A stretch of 64,000 bases of DNA from Pseudacidobacterium ailaaui. GTDB taxonomy: Bacteria; Acidobacteriota; Terriglobia; Terriglobales; Acidobacteriaceae. The notes beneath the pieces are model-generated. The model saw only the letters and a program-made list of their open reading frames with translations, was not told where the DNA came from and searched no databases. The stretch spans positions 2,821,001 through 2,885,000 of the forward strand of contig NZ_JIAL01000001.1 in NCBI RefSeq assembly GCF_000688455.1, given 5' to 3'. Of this stretch, positions 42,283-51,772 are shown piece by piece. A program made the position numbers and the translations under genes. How positions within the stretch are numbered: position 1 is the stretch's first letter; every line of letters begins with the position of its first letter.

Positions 42283-44004
42283 ATGAAGACAGGCCGTCCA
42301 CAGGGCTACATGACGTTCACTCTTCACGCGCACCTGCCTTACGTGGTTCATCACGGGACCTGGCCGCATGGTCTGGAGTGGCTGCTGGAGGCGGCTGCTG
42401 AGACTTACCTGCCTTTGTTGCGGGTTTTTCGCCGCCTGGAAGCCGATGGACTGGCGCTGAAATGCAATATCAACATCACTCCTGTCCTGCTGGAGCAACT
42501 GGCGCATCCCACTTTCAAAAAAGAGTTCCCAGAATATTTGAAGCGAAAAATTCTCTCCGCCTGTGAAGACGAAGTATATTTCAGGCAAAACGGCGAAAGG
42601 CACTTTGCTCAGACCGCGCGTTACTGGCTGGAGTTCTTTGAGCAGGACCTGAAGGACTTTGAGGACCTGGGCCGAGACATTCTTAAAGGCTTCCGTCATT
42701 TCAACGATTCCGGCCAGATTGAGGTGATGACCTGCGCAGCGACACACGGATATTTTCCTCTTCTGGGCACGGATGAAAGCATCACGGCTCAGGTGAAAAC
42801 GGCCGTGGAAACGCATGAAAAATATTTCGGGAAAAAGCCGCGTGGTATCTGGGCGCCAGAGTGCGGGTATCGTCCGGCTGGCCGATGGCAGGCCCCTGTT
42901 GCTCCGGCAGGCGGGGCGCTCTGGCCCCCTTTTGAGCGGATTGGGGTAGAAGAGGCGCTGGCCGAGGGAGGGATCCAGTATTTCTTTGTAGATTCCCACC
43001 TGATTGAAGGATCGGTGAAATTTACCCCTTATGAGTTAAAAGGCGGTGGTCCTGTGGGAGTCGCAGCAGCAGCCGAGTTTGTGGAGAATGGCAGTCGGGG
43101 GTTTTATCAGCCCTATTTTGTAGATGGACCCCATGCCCACCAGCATCCGGTGGCCGTCTTTCCGCGCGATCCCAAGACCGGTGTTCAGGTCTGGAGCGGG
43201 GAAATGGGATATCCGGGAGACAGCCATTATCTGGACTTTCATAAGAAGCGCTGGCCCGGAGGGCATCGCTACTGGCAGGTGACCCACCCCAAAGTAGATC
43301 TGGGAGCCAAGACCCCCTACTATCCGGAGCGAGCGGCGGCGCGCACTCTGGACCATGCCAGCCACTTTGTGGGCGTGGTCTACGATGCGCTGAAAGAAAG
43401 CTTCGGGAATGAACGTACGCCAATTCTGGCTTCCCCCTTTGATGCAGAGCTGTTTGGGCATTGGTGGTATGAAGGACCATTGTGGCTGGAGCAGGTAGCA
43501 CGGATCATGGCAAAAGAAGAGGTGCCGATTGCGCTGACATCCTGCGGTGAGTATCTGGACGTGGAGCCACCGTCGGGATATCTGGCGCTCCAGGAAGGGT
43601 CTTGGGGCAAGAACGGTACCAATGAGGTTTGGCTGAATCCCGATACCGCCTGGACCTGGACGCACATTTATCCCGCCGAGACCCGGGTACGCGAGCTGGC
43701 AACGGAGGGCCGCTGGCAAGATGGGGGTACCGGTGAGCGAATCATGAAACAGCTTTGCCGTGAACTGTTGCTGCTGGAGTCTTCAGACTGGCAGTTCTTG
43801 ATTACCACCGAGGCCGCCCGCGATTATGCGGAAATGCGTTTTCAGACGCATGTCAATCAATTCCATGCCGTGGAAAAGGCATGGAATGAGTTTGCCGCAA
43901 CTGGTGGATTGAGGCCGGAAACAGAAAAGCGTCTGAAAGAGATTGAGGAGCGTGACAACATCTTTCCCGACGTGAATCCTGAGCTCTGGAAGAAGCGTTC
44001 TTAG
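42283..44004 (+). CDS. GH57 alpha-glucan branching enzyme-like protein
   Basis: Glycoside hydrolase family 57 enzyme with a C-terminal DUF1957-like domain, the arrangement of 1,4-alpha-glucan branching enzymes. The N-terminus TFTLHAHLPYVVHH is the first GH57 motif, the nucleophile Glu lies in GIWAPECGY and the acid/base Asp in SPFDAELFGHWW. 573 residues. AAAGGA 9 bases upstream of the ATG is a good ribosome binding site. It may branch the glucan made by GlgE encoded 15 kb away. The stop codon overlaps that of the convergent hydrolase by 3 bases. Confidence 0.9.
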   Translation: MKTGRPQGYMTFTLHAHLPYVVHHGTWPHGLEWLLEAAAETYLPLLRVFRRLEADGLALKCNINITPVLLEQLAHPTFKKEFPEYLKRKILSACEDEVYFRQNGERHFAQTARYWLEFFEQDLKDFEDLGRDILKGFRHFNDSGQIEVMTCAATHGYFPLLGTDESITAQVKTAVETHEKYFGKKPRGIWAPECGYRPAGRWQAPVAPAGGALWPPFERIGVEEALAEGGIQYFFVDSHLIEGSVKFTPYELKGGGPVGVAAAAEFVENGSRGFYQPYFVDGPHAHQHPVAVFPRDPKTGVQVWSGEMGYPGDSHYLDFHKKRWPGGHRYWQVTHPKVDLGAKTPYYPERAAARTLDHASHFVGVVYDALKESFGNERTPILASPFDAELFGHWWYEGPLWLEQVARIMAKEEVPIALTSCGEYLDVEPPSGYLALQEGSWGKNGTNEVWLNPDTAWTWTHIYPAETRVRELATEGRWQDGGTGERIMKQLCRELLLLESSDWQFLITTEAARDYAEMRFQTHVNQFHAVEKAWNEFAATGGLRPETEKRLKEIEERDNIFPDVNPELWKKRS

Positions 44005-44906
44005 CTACGCACAAGTTGGGGTCCTGGGCGCGCCTCGCTGCGGTCAAGCTTACGCAGAAAAGTGTTGACCACCTCCGCGAATGCGCCCGGAGCCTCTTCA
44101 AACGGCAGATGGCCCACTCCGGGTAGGATGGCCATTTCCGCTTGTGGCAGGTTCTTCTTGAGGACCTTTCCTGATGCCATGCTGACAGCACGATCTCGCG
44201 TTCCCCAGATGAGCTGGACTGGAATCTCACGGATTTGTTTCAGTGCTGCTTTTAACTGGTGCATATCATCAAACCAGCATTCCAGAATGTTCAGTACATG
44301 ATCGATCGTGCCGAGCACCTTCAGCGATCGCATGTATAGCTCCAGGACTTCGTCGCGAACAGGATGCTTCCTGTTGCCGTACATGCGTCCCAATGCCAGT
44401 TCCTGAAGTCCTGTCGGAAGATACGGGAGCTGATGGGCAAACCAGCGCCCAAGAGGCGTCCGGTAAAAGTGCAGCAGGGGGTCTGCAATATTAGAAAAAG
44501 GGTTGGCTGGGGCATGAAGCAAAAGGCTCCGCACCAACTCCGGATGCCGAGCAGCCAGCATCAGAGCAATGGCACCTCCATGGGAGGTGCCAAGAACATC
44601 GGCCCGATGTATGCCTGCCTGCCCCATAAAGCGCGCCATCCGGTCGGCCTGCGCCGAGAGGCTGGCGTCCAGTCCACTGACCCGGTCAGATCGCCCGATG
44701 TTTAAGGTGTCCACGGCATAAACCGTAGAGTCTTCTGCAAGCCGCGGCAGGCAGGGGACCCAGGCTTCAGCCGATCCCAGAAGACCATGGATGAGCAAGA
44801 GGGAAGGACCAGAACCGGCGACGAGACAATGCATGAGATGACCATGGATACGGACTTCCCTCTCGACCGGTGGCCCTTCAGCCAGCATCCATGTTGCAAG
44901 CGCCAT
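44001..44906 (-). CDS. Alpha/beta hydrolase
   Basis: Cytoplasmic alpha/beta-hydrolase with oxyanion loop LLIHGLLGSAEAW, nucleophile elbow LGTSHGGAI (Ser near 108), Asp in WGTRDRAVS and His in GVGHLPFEE. 301 residues. Relatives include C-C bond hydrolases, haloalkane dehalogenase-like and esterase proteins, and no closer assignment is possible. Convergent with the GH57 gene, stops overlapping by 3 bases, leaving no room for a terminator between them. Confidence 0.88.
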   Translation of the reverse strand: MALATWMLAEGPPVEREVRIHGHLMHCLVAGSGPSLLLIHGLLGSAEAWVPCLPRLAEDSTVYAVDTLNIGRSDRVSGLDASLSAQADRMARFMGQAGIHRADVLGTSHGGAIALMLAARHPELVRSLLLHAPANPFSNIADPLLHFYRTPLGRWFAHQLPYLPTGLQELALGRMYGNRKHPVRDEVLELYMRSLKVLGTIDHVLNILECWFDDMHQLKAALKQIREIPVQLIWGTRDRAVSMASGKVLKKNLPQAEMAILPGVGHLPFEEAPGAFAEVVNTFLRKLDRSEARPGPQLVRS

Positions 44907-45314
44907 CTCTACCTTCCTTCATCCCGACTCAATTCACAGGATGTTAACACTTCTTTTTGACCCTTTTCTGAAGCAAAAAGATGCTTTGATAGGTTCCTGA
45001 TTCACAAATGGACGGAGGGTGTTCTCCAAGCGGAGGCGCCTCCTTGAGGTACGGGGAGGGGTGTGGACCGGGACGTCTCGCTCATTCATAAAAATATGAT
45101 TTTTCATATATTCGCCGTATAAGAGTTCATTTTTTCATTCTAAGTAGTAGCCAGCAAATGAGTTCTGAGTGAGACAAAAAAACGTATCTTTTTCCAAATC
45201 AGCGACATGCCCCTCACGAGTACGCGAGTGGATGAATTTTTTTGCAATGGCAACAGATTTGCTCTGAAATTTTGTGCGTTCGTCTATTCTGAAGAAGCAA
45301 GTCCCGGCAATCGC
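44907..45314. promoter_or_regulatory. 408-base intergenic region with GGA-rich palindrome and AT-rich stretch
   Basis: No gene is supported here. GGAG...CTCC (45014-45027) and the perfect palindrome GGAGGCGCCTCC (45032-45043) are followed by further GGA-rich sequence to 45060, then an AT-rich stretch (45090-45150) with a possible -10 (TATAAG, near 45118). It could hold the promoter and a structured leader for the sensor kinase, or an unannotated small RNA. Confidence 0.4.
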
Positions 45315-48143
45315 ATGGAAAGGTCGCTGCAAACCCGGATCAGTGTTCTGTTGCTGGGTCTTTTTACTGCTGCTGCGATCATCCTGGCAGTTTTCAACTT
45401 TCTTCAGGAAAACAATTACACGCTGCCCACGGATGGAGTTTTCTGGACGGAGGGTCATGGCGGCCTGGAGGCCCAGCGTGTACTCAAAAACAGCGCGGGG
45501 CAGAAGGCTGGAATTAAGGCCGGCGATGTGCTGGTGGCGGCAAATGACAAGCCGCTGCCGCGGTATGCGGCGCTGGCCCGGGAGATGTTCCTGACCGGGC
45601 CTTATGGAACCATCCATTACACCATCGAACGCGGTGGCGTGAAACTGACAAATGTCCAGGTCATCCTGGATGTGAAGGACCGCAGTATCAATCAGGGATT
45701 CCGGCTGATTGCGCTGGTCTATCTGGGTATTGGATTTTATGTCCTATTTCGGCGCTGGACGGCGCCGCACGCCATGCACTTTTATATTTTCTGCCTGGCG
45801 TCGTTTGTTCTTTACGCCTTCAAATATACGGGCAAGCTGAATACGCTGGATGAGGTCATTTACTGGGGAAATATCGCAGCCAATGCTTTGCAGCCGGCAC
45901 TGTTCCTGCATTTTGCACAGGCTTTTTCTGAAGGACGCCGGAAACGCCGCTGGCTGACGGGCTTAATCTATCTGCCTGCCTGTTGCCTCATTGGATTGTA
46001 CGTATATGCCGTGCAACGGTGGTCGGCGACTGCGGTGCTGGAGCATCGGTTAGACCAACTGGCCATCGGATACCTGGCCTTCTACTATGTTCTGGCCGCA
46101 ATCATTTTCTTTGTCAGCTACCACGCTGAGGACCAGCCATTGCGCCGCCAGCAGCTGAAGTGGCTTACGCGGGGCACCTTTGTAGCGATCGTTCCTTTTA
46201 CGCTGCTCTATGCAATCCCGTACATGGCCGACTGGGCAACGTCAGACCTGCTGACAAAGTTGGCCGGAATCTCACTGCTGTTTCTGCCATTGACCTTCAG
46301 TTGGGCGATCATTCGCTATCGGTTGATGGATACGGACCTGATCTTCAAGCGGGGCGTCACCTATACACTGGCCACCGCGGCATTGGTAGGACTTTACTTC
46401 GGGCTGGTAGCGGTGGCGGCGGAGATTGTTCATACGCGGCTGCCCAGCGCCGGTGTCTGGGGGCTGATTGCAGCAATCATCATTACTGCGCAGTTGTTTG
46501 ATCCGCTGAAGCGGGCCATCCAGGACCGCGTGGACCGCGTCTTTGATCGTAAACGCTATGATTATCGTGAGACGCTGATCGAATTTGGCCGCGGCCTCAG
46601 TTCCCAAACTGACCTGAAAGCACTGCTGCGCTCCATTGTAGAGCGGTTGCCGCATACATTGCTGGTGGCCAGGGTGGCCGTATTTCTGGCAGAGAAGCCG
46701 GGAAGCTACCGTCTGGCGGAGGGGCATGGCATTCCGGCCGCTGCCCTGAATGGCAGTGAACCGCTGGACTTAGGGTTTTTGGACTTCGATCAACCCGACG
46801 CGGGATCGCATATCTTTCTTGAGAACCCGCAGCAGGCCTTGCATCTGAGTGAAAGAGAGCGGCGTACCGCAGAGCTGCTGGACCTGAACTACTATCTGCC
46901 GTGCCGGCTGCAGGAACGCACAATCGCTGTTATTGGTCTGGGACGCACAACCGATGGCGATTTTCTTTCCAGCGAAGACATGGAGCTGTTGGAATCTCTG
47001 GCCGGATACATTGGCATCGCCATCCAGAATGCGAGACTGTACCAGAGCCTGGAGCAGAAGATCACCGAATACGAGCGGCTCAAAGAGTTCAACGAGAACA
47101 TCGTCGAGTCCATCAACGTTGGAATCCTGGCTGTGGATCTTGAAGAACGCATTGAAAGCTGGAATGCCCAGATGGAAGTGCTGTGTGCTTTGCCGCGACG
47201 AGAAGCTCTGGGCAAACGGCTGGCAGAGGTCTTTCCCGCAGCTTTTATGGAGGAGTTTGTCCGCGTCAAAGACGAGCCGGGCGTGCACAACCTTTATAAA
47301 TTTCGTTTGGAGATGCGCGAAGGCGAAGCGCGCACCGCAAATATCGCGATTGCTCCGCTGGTGGCACGCAATTTTGAGACGGTGGGCCGCATCATCCTTG
47401 TGGACGATATTACGGAGCGAACAGAGCTGGAGGCGCAGCTGAGCCAGGCAGAGAAGCTTTCTTCAATCGGTCTGCTTGCGGCAGGCGTGGCGCACGAAGT
47501 GAATACACCGCTGGCGGTCATTTCCTCCTATACGCAGATGCTGGCAAAACAATTACGCGGCGATGAGCGATTGTCGCCTCTGCTGGAAAAGATCACTTCG
47601 CAGACTTTCCGGGCTTCAGAGATTGTCAACAACCTGTTGAATTTCTCACGGACCAGCAGCACGGAGTTTCGTGAGACGGATGTGAATGCAATCATCCGGG
47701 AGACGCTGACACTGCTGGAGCACCAGTTTAAGACAGCCAAGGTGGAGACCGTGCTGAATCTGGACCCGGACCTGCCGCCGATTTTGGGCAACGCAGGCAA
47801 ATTGCAGCAGGTTTTCCTGAACCTGTTTTTGAATGCGAAGGACGCCATGACTGGCGGAGGAACCCTGCGCATCTCTACTGAAGCAAACGGCCATGTCGCG
47901 GTTTCGATCGCCGATAGTGGATCGGGAATCGCTCCAGAGCATTTACAAAGAATTTACGATCCCTTCTTTACCACCAAGACCGCGCCGAAGCAGGGGCAGC
48001 GGCGCGGCACCGGGCTGGGACTTTCCGTGACTTATGGAATCATTCAGGAGCACGCCGGCAAGATCCATGTTGAAAGCCAGCTCGGGACCGGTACCACCTT
48101 CTTTTTAGAATTTCCGATGTTGAGGAAACCTGTGCATGTCTGA
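45315..48143 (+). CDS. Membrane histidine kinase with PDZ, multi-TM, GAF and PAS domains
   Basis: Large sensor kinase. Start chosen at 45315 (MERSLQTRISVLLLG...) because TM1 follows directly; the frame is open to 45207 but that leader is not membrane-like. After TM1 there is a PDZ domain (about residues 45-115: QRVLKNSAGQKAGIKAGDVLVAANDKPL), then about seven further TM helices (120-400), a GAF domain (430-590), a PAS (605-715) and HisKA/HATPase (GVAHEVNTPLAVIS phosphoacceptor, FLNLFLNAKDAM, ADSGSGI, GTGLGLS). Cognate of the NtrC-type regulator whose start overlaps its 3' end by 8 bp. The PDZ may sense misfolded or C-terminal peptides in the periplasm. Confidence 0.93.
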   Translation: MERSLQTRISVLLLGLFTAAAIILAVFNFLQENNYTLPTDGVFWTEGHGGLEAQRVLKNSAGQKAGIKAGDVLVAANDKPLPRYAALAREMFLTGPYGTIHYTIERGGVKLTNVQVILDVKDRSINQGFRLIALVYLGIGFYVLFRRWTAPHAMHFYIFCLASFVLYAFKYTGKLNTLDEVIYWGNIAANALQPALFLHFAQAFSEGRRKRRWLTGLIYLPACCLIGLYVYAVQRWSATAVLEHRLDQLAIGYLAFYYVLAAIIFFVSYHAEDQPLRRQQLKWLTRGTFVAIVPFTLLYAIPYMADWATSDLLTKLAGISLLFLPLTFSWAIIRYRLMDTDLIFKRGVTYTLATAALVGLYFGLVAVAAEIVHTRLPSAGVWGLIAAIIITAQLFDPLKRAIQDRVDRVFDRKRYDYRETLIEFGRGLSSQTDLKALLRSIVERLPHTLLVARVAVFLAEKPGSYRLAEGHGIPAAALNGSEPLDLGFLDFDQPDAGSHIFLENPQQALHLSERERRTAELLDLNYYLPCRLQERTIAVIGLGRTTDGDFLSSEDMELLESLAGYIGIAIQNARLYQSLEQKITEYERLKEFNENIVESINVGILAVDLEERIESWNAQMEVLCALPRREALGKRLAEVFPAAFMEEFVRVKDEPGVHNLYKFRLEMREGEARTANIAIAPLVARNFETVGRIILVDDITERTELEAQLSQAEKLSSIGLLAAGVAHEVNTPLAVISSYTQMLAKQLRGDERLSPLLEKITSQTFRASEIVNNLLNFSRTSSTEFRETDVNAIIRETLTLLEHQFKTAKVETVLNLDPDLPPILGNAGKLQQVFLNLFLNAKDAMTGGGTLRISTEANGHVAVSIADSGSGIAPEHLQRIYDPFFTTKTAPKQGQRRGTGLGLSVTYGIIQEHAGKIHVESQLGTGTTFFLEFPMLRKPVHV

Positions 48144-49572
48144 TGGCACACTTACAGCAACGCCACCCACCGCATCATCGCAATCCGAGTCTGCACACCG
48201 CATTCTGATCATTGATGATGAGGTTGCCATCCGGGAATCGCTCGAAACACTACTGACCCTGGAAGGCTACCGCGTGGATACGGCTGGGGACGGCGAGGCG
48301 GGCCTGGAGCGGCTGGGCCGCGCCACCTATGATCTGGTCCTTCTGGACCTCGCGCTTCCTGGAAAGAGTGGACTTGAGGTGCTGCCTCTCATCCGAGAAC
48401 AGCACAGCGAGCTCCCGGTAATCATGATTACCGCCTATGGAACTGTGGACAACGTTGTAGAGGCCATCCGCGCAGGTGCGCAGAATTTCATCCAGAAGCC
48501 TTGGGACAATGAAAAATTGCTGGCCGATATTCGCTCAGCGATTGCCCGTTATCGCGTTGAAGAAGAGAACATTCAGCTCAAGCGCGCCCTTAAGCAGCGC
48601 TATAACTTTGAAAATATTGTCGGCAAGAGCGAGCCGATGCTGCGCATCTTTGACCTGGTCGCACAGGTTGCGCCCAGCCGTTCTACCGTGCTGATTCAGG
48701 GCGAGAGTGGAACGGGGAAGGAGCTGATTGCCAAGGCGCTTCACGCCAACTCGCCGCGCAAGGACAAACCCTTTGTTGCCGTCAATACAGGAGCGATGCC
48801 GTCGGAGCTTCTGGAATCGACGCTTTTCGGGCATGTGAAGGGGGCATTTACTTCGGCCATTGCGCATAAAAAGGGACTCTTTGAAATCGCCAACGGCGGC
48901 ACGCTGTTTCTGGATGAAATAGCGACCATGGGACTGGATACCCAGGCCAAGATCCTCCGTGTTCTGCAGGACCGCAGATTCATGCAGCTTGGAGGGGTGC
49001 AGGAGATCCAGGTAGATGTGCGCATCATTGCCGCTACCAATGTGGACCTGCGGCAGGCGGTGCGAGAAGGCAAGTTTCGCGAAGACCTATATTACCGACT
49101 GAATGTGATCACGGTTGATCTGCCGCCATTGCGCAGCCGGCGCGAGGACATCCCGCTGCTGGCCACGCATTTTCTCAAGCGCTTCTCAGAGGAAAACGGT
49201 CTTCCGCTGCGGTCACTTTCTCCCGATGCGATGCGCGCGCTGATTGACTATGACTGGCCAGGCAATGTTCGCGAACTTGAGAATGTGATTGAGCGCGGCG
49301 TCGTACTCTCTTCTGGCCAAGTCATCAACTCTGATCTCCTGCCCGGCCATATTACCGGACGCAATTACTCTGCAAGCCTGCTGGAACATAATCCTAACGC
49401 CTCGCTGTTTGACATCATGGAGGAAGTTGAAAGGCGCATCATTATTGATAAACTCGAACGCTGTAACTGGAACCAGACCGATGCCGCCGAGCAGTTCCGG
49501 ATTCCGCTCTCTACCTTAAACCAGAAGATTAAGCGGCTGAATATTGAAATCAGAAAACGTGTGAAGGAATAG
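48136..49572 (+). CDS. NtrC-family sigma-54-dependent response regulator
   Basis: Enhancer-binding activator: receiver (Asp71 in LVLLDLALPG), AAA+ domain with Walker A GESGTGKE (189-196), sigma-54-contacting FGHVKGAFTSA (231-241), Walker B LFLDEIA and the arginine-finger region, then a Fis-type HTH (NQTDAAEQFRIPLSTLNQKIKRL). 478 residues. It overlaps the kinase by 8 bp. No -24/-12 sigma-54 promoter was recognised near it. Confidence 0.95.
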   Translation: MSDGTLTATPPTASSQSESAHRILIIDDEVAIRESLETLLTLEGYRVDTAGDGEAGLERLGRATYDLVLLDLALPGKSGLEVLPLIREQHSELPVIMITAYGTVDNVVEAIRAGAQNFIQKPWDNEKLLADIRSAIARYRVEEENIQLKRALKQRYNFENIVGKSEPMLRIFDLVAQVAPSRSTVLIQGESGTGKELIAKALHANSPRKDKPFVAVNTGAMPSELLESTLFGHVKGAFTSAIAHKKGLFEIANGGTLFLDEIATMGLDTQAKILRVLQDRRFMQLGGVQEIQVDVRIIAATNVDLRQAVREGKFREDLYYRLNVITVDLPPLRSRREDIPLLATHFLKRFSEENGLPLRSLSPDAMRALIDYDWPGNVRELENVIERGVVLSSGQVINSDLLPGHITGRNYSASLLEHNPNASLFDIMEEVERRIIIDKLERCNWNQTDAAEQFRIPLSTLNQKIKRLNIEIRKRVKE

Positions 49573-49645
49573 CGCGGAAAGAAGACGGCCAGCTTTGTGA
49601 CCTCCGTCCGTGGTACCTTCATCCTGTAGGCCGCATCTAAGCGAA

Positions 49646-50437
49646 ATGAACGGGACCATGCCAATTACCACGCTGGATCGAGCTGCAAAGAAAATGGTCA
49701 GCGCTGTACAGCAGTATGCGCTGATTTCGGGCCGCGCACTCGGCAACCTATTCCGACGCCCTCTATACACGGCGGACATCATCACTCAGGCTGACATTAT
49801 TGGGGTCGGCTCCATTCCCATTGTCATCCTTACCGGTTTTTTTACAGGTGGCGTGCTGGCATTACAAACCTCAGCCAGTCTGTCGCAGTTTGGCGCTGCG
49901 GGAATGACGGGCCAGCTTGTCAGCTTCTCCATGATTAAGGAATTGGGGCCCGTACTTACCAGTCTGATGGTTTCCGGACGGAATGCATCGGGAATGGCCA
50001 GCGAGCTTGGCTCCATGATGGTGACTGAGCAGATTGACGCGATGCGGGCGCTGGGTACAGATCCTCTGAAAAAACTGGTCATGCCGCGGATTGTGGCCAC
50101 GATCGTGATGCTCTTTTTCCTCACGATTATCTCCGATGTCGTGGGCATCTCGGGTGGGGGCGCGGTCGCCGTTCTGATGCTTGGACAGGACAGCTCACAA
50201 TATTTCCATACTGCCTATCAGGCCCTGCATTACGCCGACCTCATTCAAGGACTGGTAAAACCGCTATTCTTCGGCTTTATCATTGCCACCATTGGTTGTT
50301 ATTACGGAATGTCTACGCGCGGTGGAACCCAGGGGGTAGGTCGTTCAACCACGCAGGCTGTGGTGGCCGCTTCGGTGCTGATTATCGCCACAGACTTCAT
50401 TATCAGCCGTTTCATGATCGGCATTTTTGGCAGGTAG
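49646..50437 (+). CDS. MlaE-family ABC transporter permease
   Basis: Permease of the MlaE/TTG2 type, used for lipid movement between inner and outer membranes. The start at 49646 (MNGTMPITTLDR) is preferred to the more upstream 49610; a second ATG at 49658 is possible. Five hydrophobic helices and the motifs GVGSIPIVILTGFFTGGVLALQ and EQIDAMRALGTDPLKKLVMPR match the family. It is followed at 6 bases by an MlaF-like ATPase. The MCE/MlaD substrate-binding component is not adjacent, so it may be elsewhere or absent. Confidence 0.92.
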   Translation: MNGTMPITTLDRAAKKMVSAVQQYALISGRALGNLFRRPLYTADIITQADIIGVGSIPIVILTGFFTGGVLALQTSASLSQFGAAGMTGQLVSFSMIKELGPVLTSLMVSGRNASGMASELGSMMVTEQIDAMRALGTDPLKKLVMPRIVATIVMLFFLTIISDVVGISGGGAVAVLMLGQDSSQYFHTAYQALHYADLIQGLVKPLFFGFIIATIGCYYGMSTRGGTQGVGRSTTQAVVAASVLIIATDFIISRFMIGIFGR

Positions 50438-50443
50438 GGTCGG

Positions 50444-51277
50444 ATGAGTCAGGCCGCAGTCGCTCCGGAGCTGAAAGAGCATCCGCAAGACGAGCCAACG
50501 ATTGTTTTTGAGCATGTCTCCATCGGTTTTGAAGGCAAGCCGGTGCTTCAGGACATTTCTTTTACGGTGAAGAGAGGCGAGACCCGTATTTTGCTGGGAC
50601 CTGCCGGAGTTGGTAAAAGCGTCCTACTTAAGCTTGCGGATGGGCTGCTGCGGCCCGATGAGGGTCGCATTTATGTTTTTGGGCAAGAAATCAGCGCGAT
50701 GCGGGAAAAGGACCTGTATTCTCTGCGTCGGCGCATCGGAATCGTTTTCCAAGAAAGCGCCCTGTTCGATTCGCTCACCGTCCGGGACAATGTGGCCTAC
50801 AGGTTGATGGAAGAGCACGTTCCTCCGGAGGAAATTGAGCAGCGAGTGACCGAGGCGCTGCGCTTTGTGGAACTGGAGCACACGCTCGATAAATTTCCTG
50901 CTGAGCTTTCCGGAGGAATGCGGCGCCGGGTTGCGATTGCGCGGGCGATTGTGACACGGCCGGACCTGCTGCTCTACGATTCACCCACGGGTGGGCTAGA
51001 TCCGATTACCTCAACCACGATCATAGAGCTGGTGGTCAAGCAACGCGATGTATACCGCACGAGTTCCTTGCTGGTCACGCATCGCCTGCAGGATGCTTTT
51101 TTGCTGGCCTCGCATCGTTTTGACCGGGAAGCCAACCGGATGGAGCCGTTGCCCGAAGGGCACTCGGACCCGCAGACCAGTTTTCTGGTGCTCAACGAAG
51201 GACGGCTCGTGTTTGATGGATCTACACACGATCTGGTGCATTCCGACGATCCATTTTTGAAGCAGTATCTCTCTTGA
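50444..51277 (+). CDS. MlaF-like ABC transporter ATP-binding protein
   Basis: ATPase partner of the permease. Walker A is GPAGVGKS, Q-loop VFQESALFDSLT, signature LSGGMRRRVAIARA and Walker B LLLYDSPTGGLDP. The C-terminal part has an unusual insertion of about 30 residues (FDREANRMEPLPEGHSDPQT) before the end. 277 residues. Probable lipid-trafficking ABC complex with the preceding MlaE-type gene. Confidence 0.93.
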   Translation: MSQAAVAPELKEHPQDEPTIVFEHVSIGFEGKPVLQDISFTVKRGETRILLGPAGVGKSVLLKLADGLLRPDEGRIYVFGQEISAMREKDLYSLRRRIGIVFQESALFDSLTVRDNVAYRLMEEHVPPEEIEQRVTEALRFVELEHTLDKFPAELSGGMRRRVAIARAIVTRPDLLLYDSPTGGLDPITSTTIIELVVKQRDVYRTSSLLVTHRLQDAFLLASHRFDREANRMEPLPEGHSDPQTSFLVLNEGRLVFDGSTHDLVHSDDPFLKQYLS

Positions 51278-51309
51278 TAAGGGGCGGTCAGCATTCTGAC
51301 CGCAGGTCC

Positions 51310-51345
51310 CGGCAAAAACACAAACGCGCAGCCATGGCTGCGCGT
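51310..51345 (-). terminator. Intrinsic terminator of the ferredoxin gene
   Basis: A perfect 22-bp palindrome ACGCGCAGCCA/TGGCTGCGCGT (51324-51345), followed on the minus strand by TTGTGTTTTTGCC. It lies 19 bases after the ferredoxin stop; the plus-strand ABC genes end on the other side and may share it. Confidence 0.75.
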
Positions 51346-51364
51346 CGTAGATTGCCTGAAGAAC

Positions 51365-51625
51365 TCAGCGGCCGTAATAGGATGCGTTCTTTTGGGCATA
51401 GTCCTGCCATTTTTCAGGCAGGTCGTCAGCGGCAAAGATGGCCGAGACCGGACAAACGGGAACGCAGGCGCCGCAATCAATGCACTCAACCGGATCAATA
51501 TAGAGCTGAGGCTGTTCGGCGTGGGGGGCCTCGTCTTTTTTAGGGTGGATGCAGTCGACCGGGCACGCATCCACGCAGGCCGTGTCTTTTGTGCCGATAC
51601 AGGGTTCCGCGATTACATAAGCCAT
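51365..51625 (-). CDS. Ferredoxin, two iron-sulfur clusters
   Basis: Small electron carrier with two cysteine sets: CIGTKDTACVDACPVDCIHP near the N-terminus and CIDCGACVPVCPVSAIF later. The wider spacing of the first set (C-x7-C-x3-C) resembles 7Fe/8Fe FdxA-type ferredoxins. 86 residues, acidic C-terminal tail. Start MAYVIAEPC is canonical. Monocistronic, ending at a palindromic terminator. Its redox partner is not evident from the context. Confidence 0.94.
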   Translation of the reverse strand: MAYVIAEPCIGTKDTACVDACPVDCIHPKKDEAPHAEQPQLYIDPVECIDCGACVPVCPVSAIFAADDLPEKWQDYAQKNASYYGR

Positions 51626-51772
51626 GAAAGCCTCTCCGGAAATGTGGGTGATTAAAAAATATTGTAGCAGGACTTGCCGTCCGGGCCGCCGTGCTTTGCG
51701 CCAACTTCCTCAGAATTTAGTTTCACTGACCTGTACTTTTGGGGCTGCCGCCGGCTCCAATGCTGGATCAGG

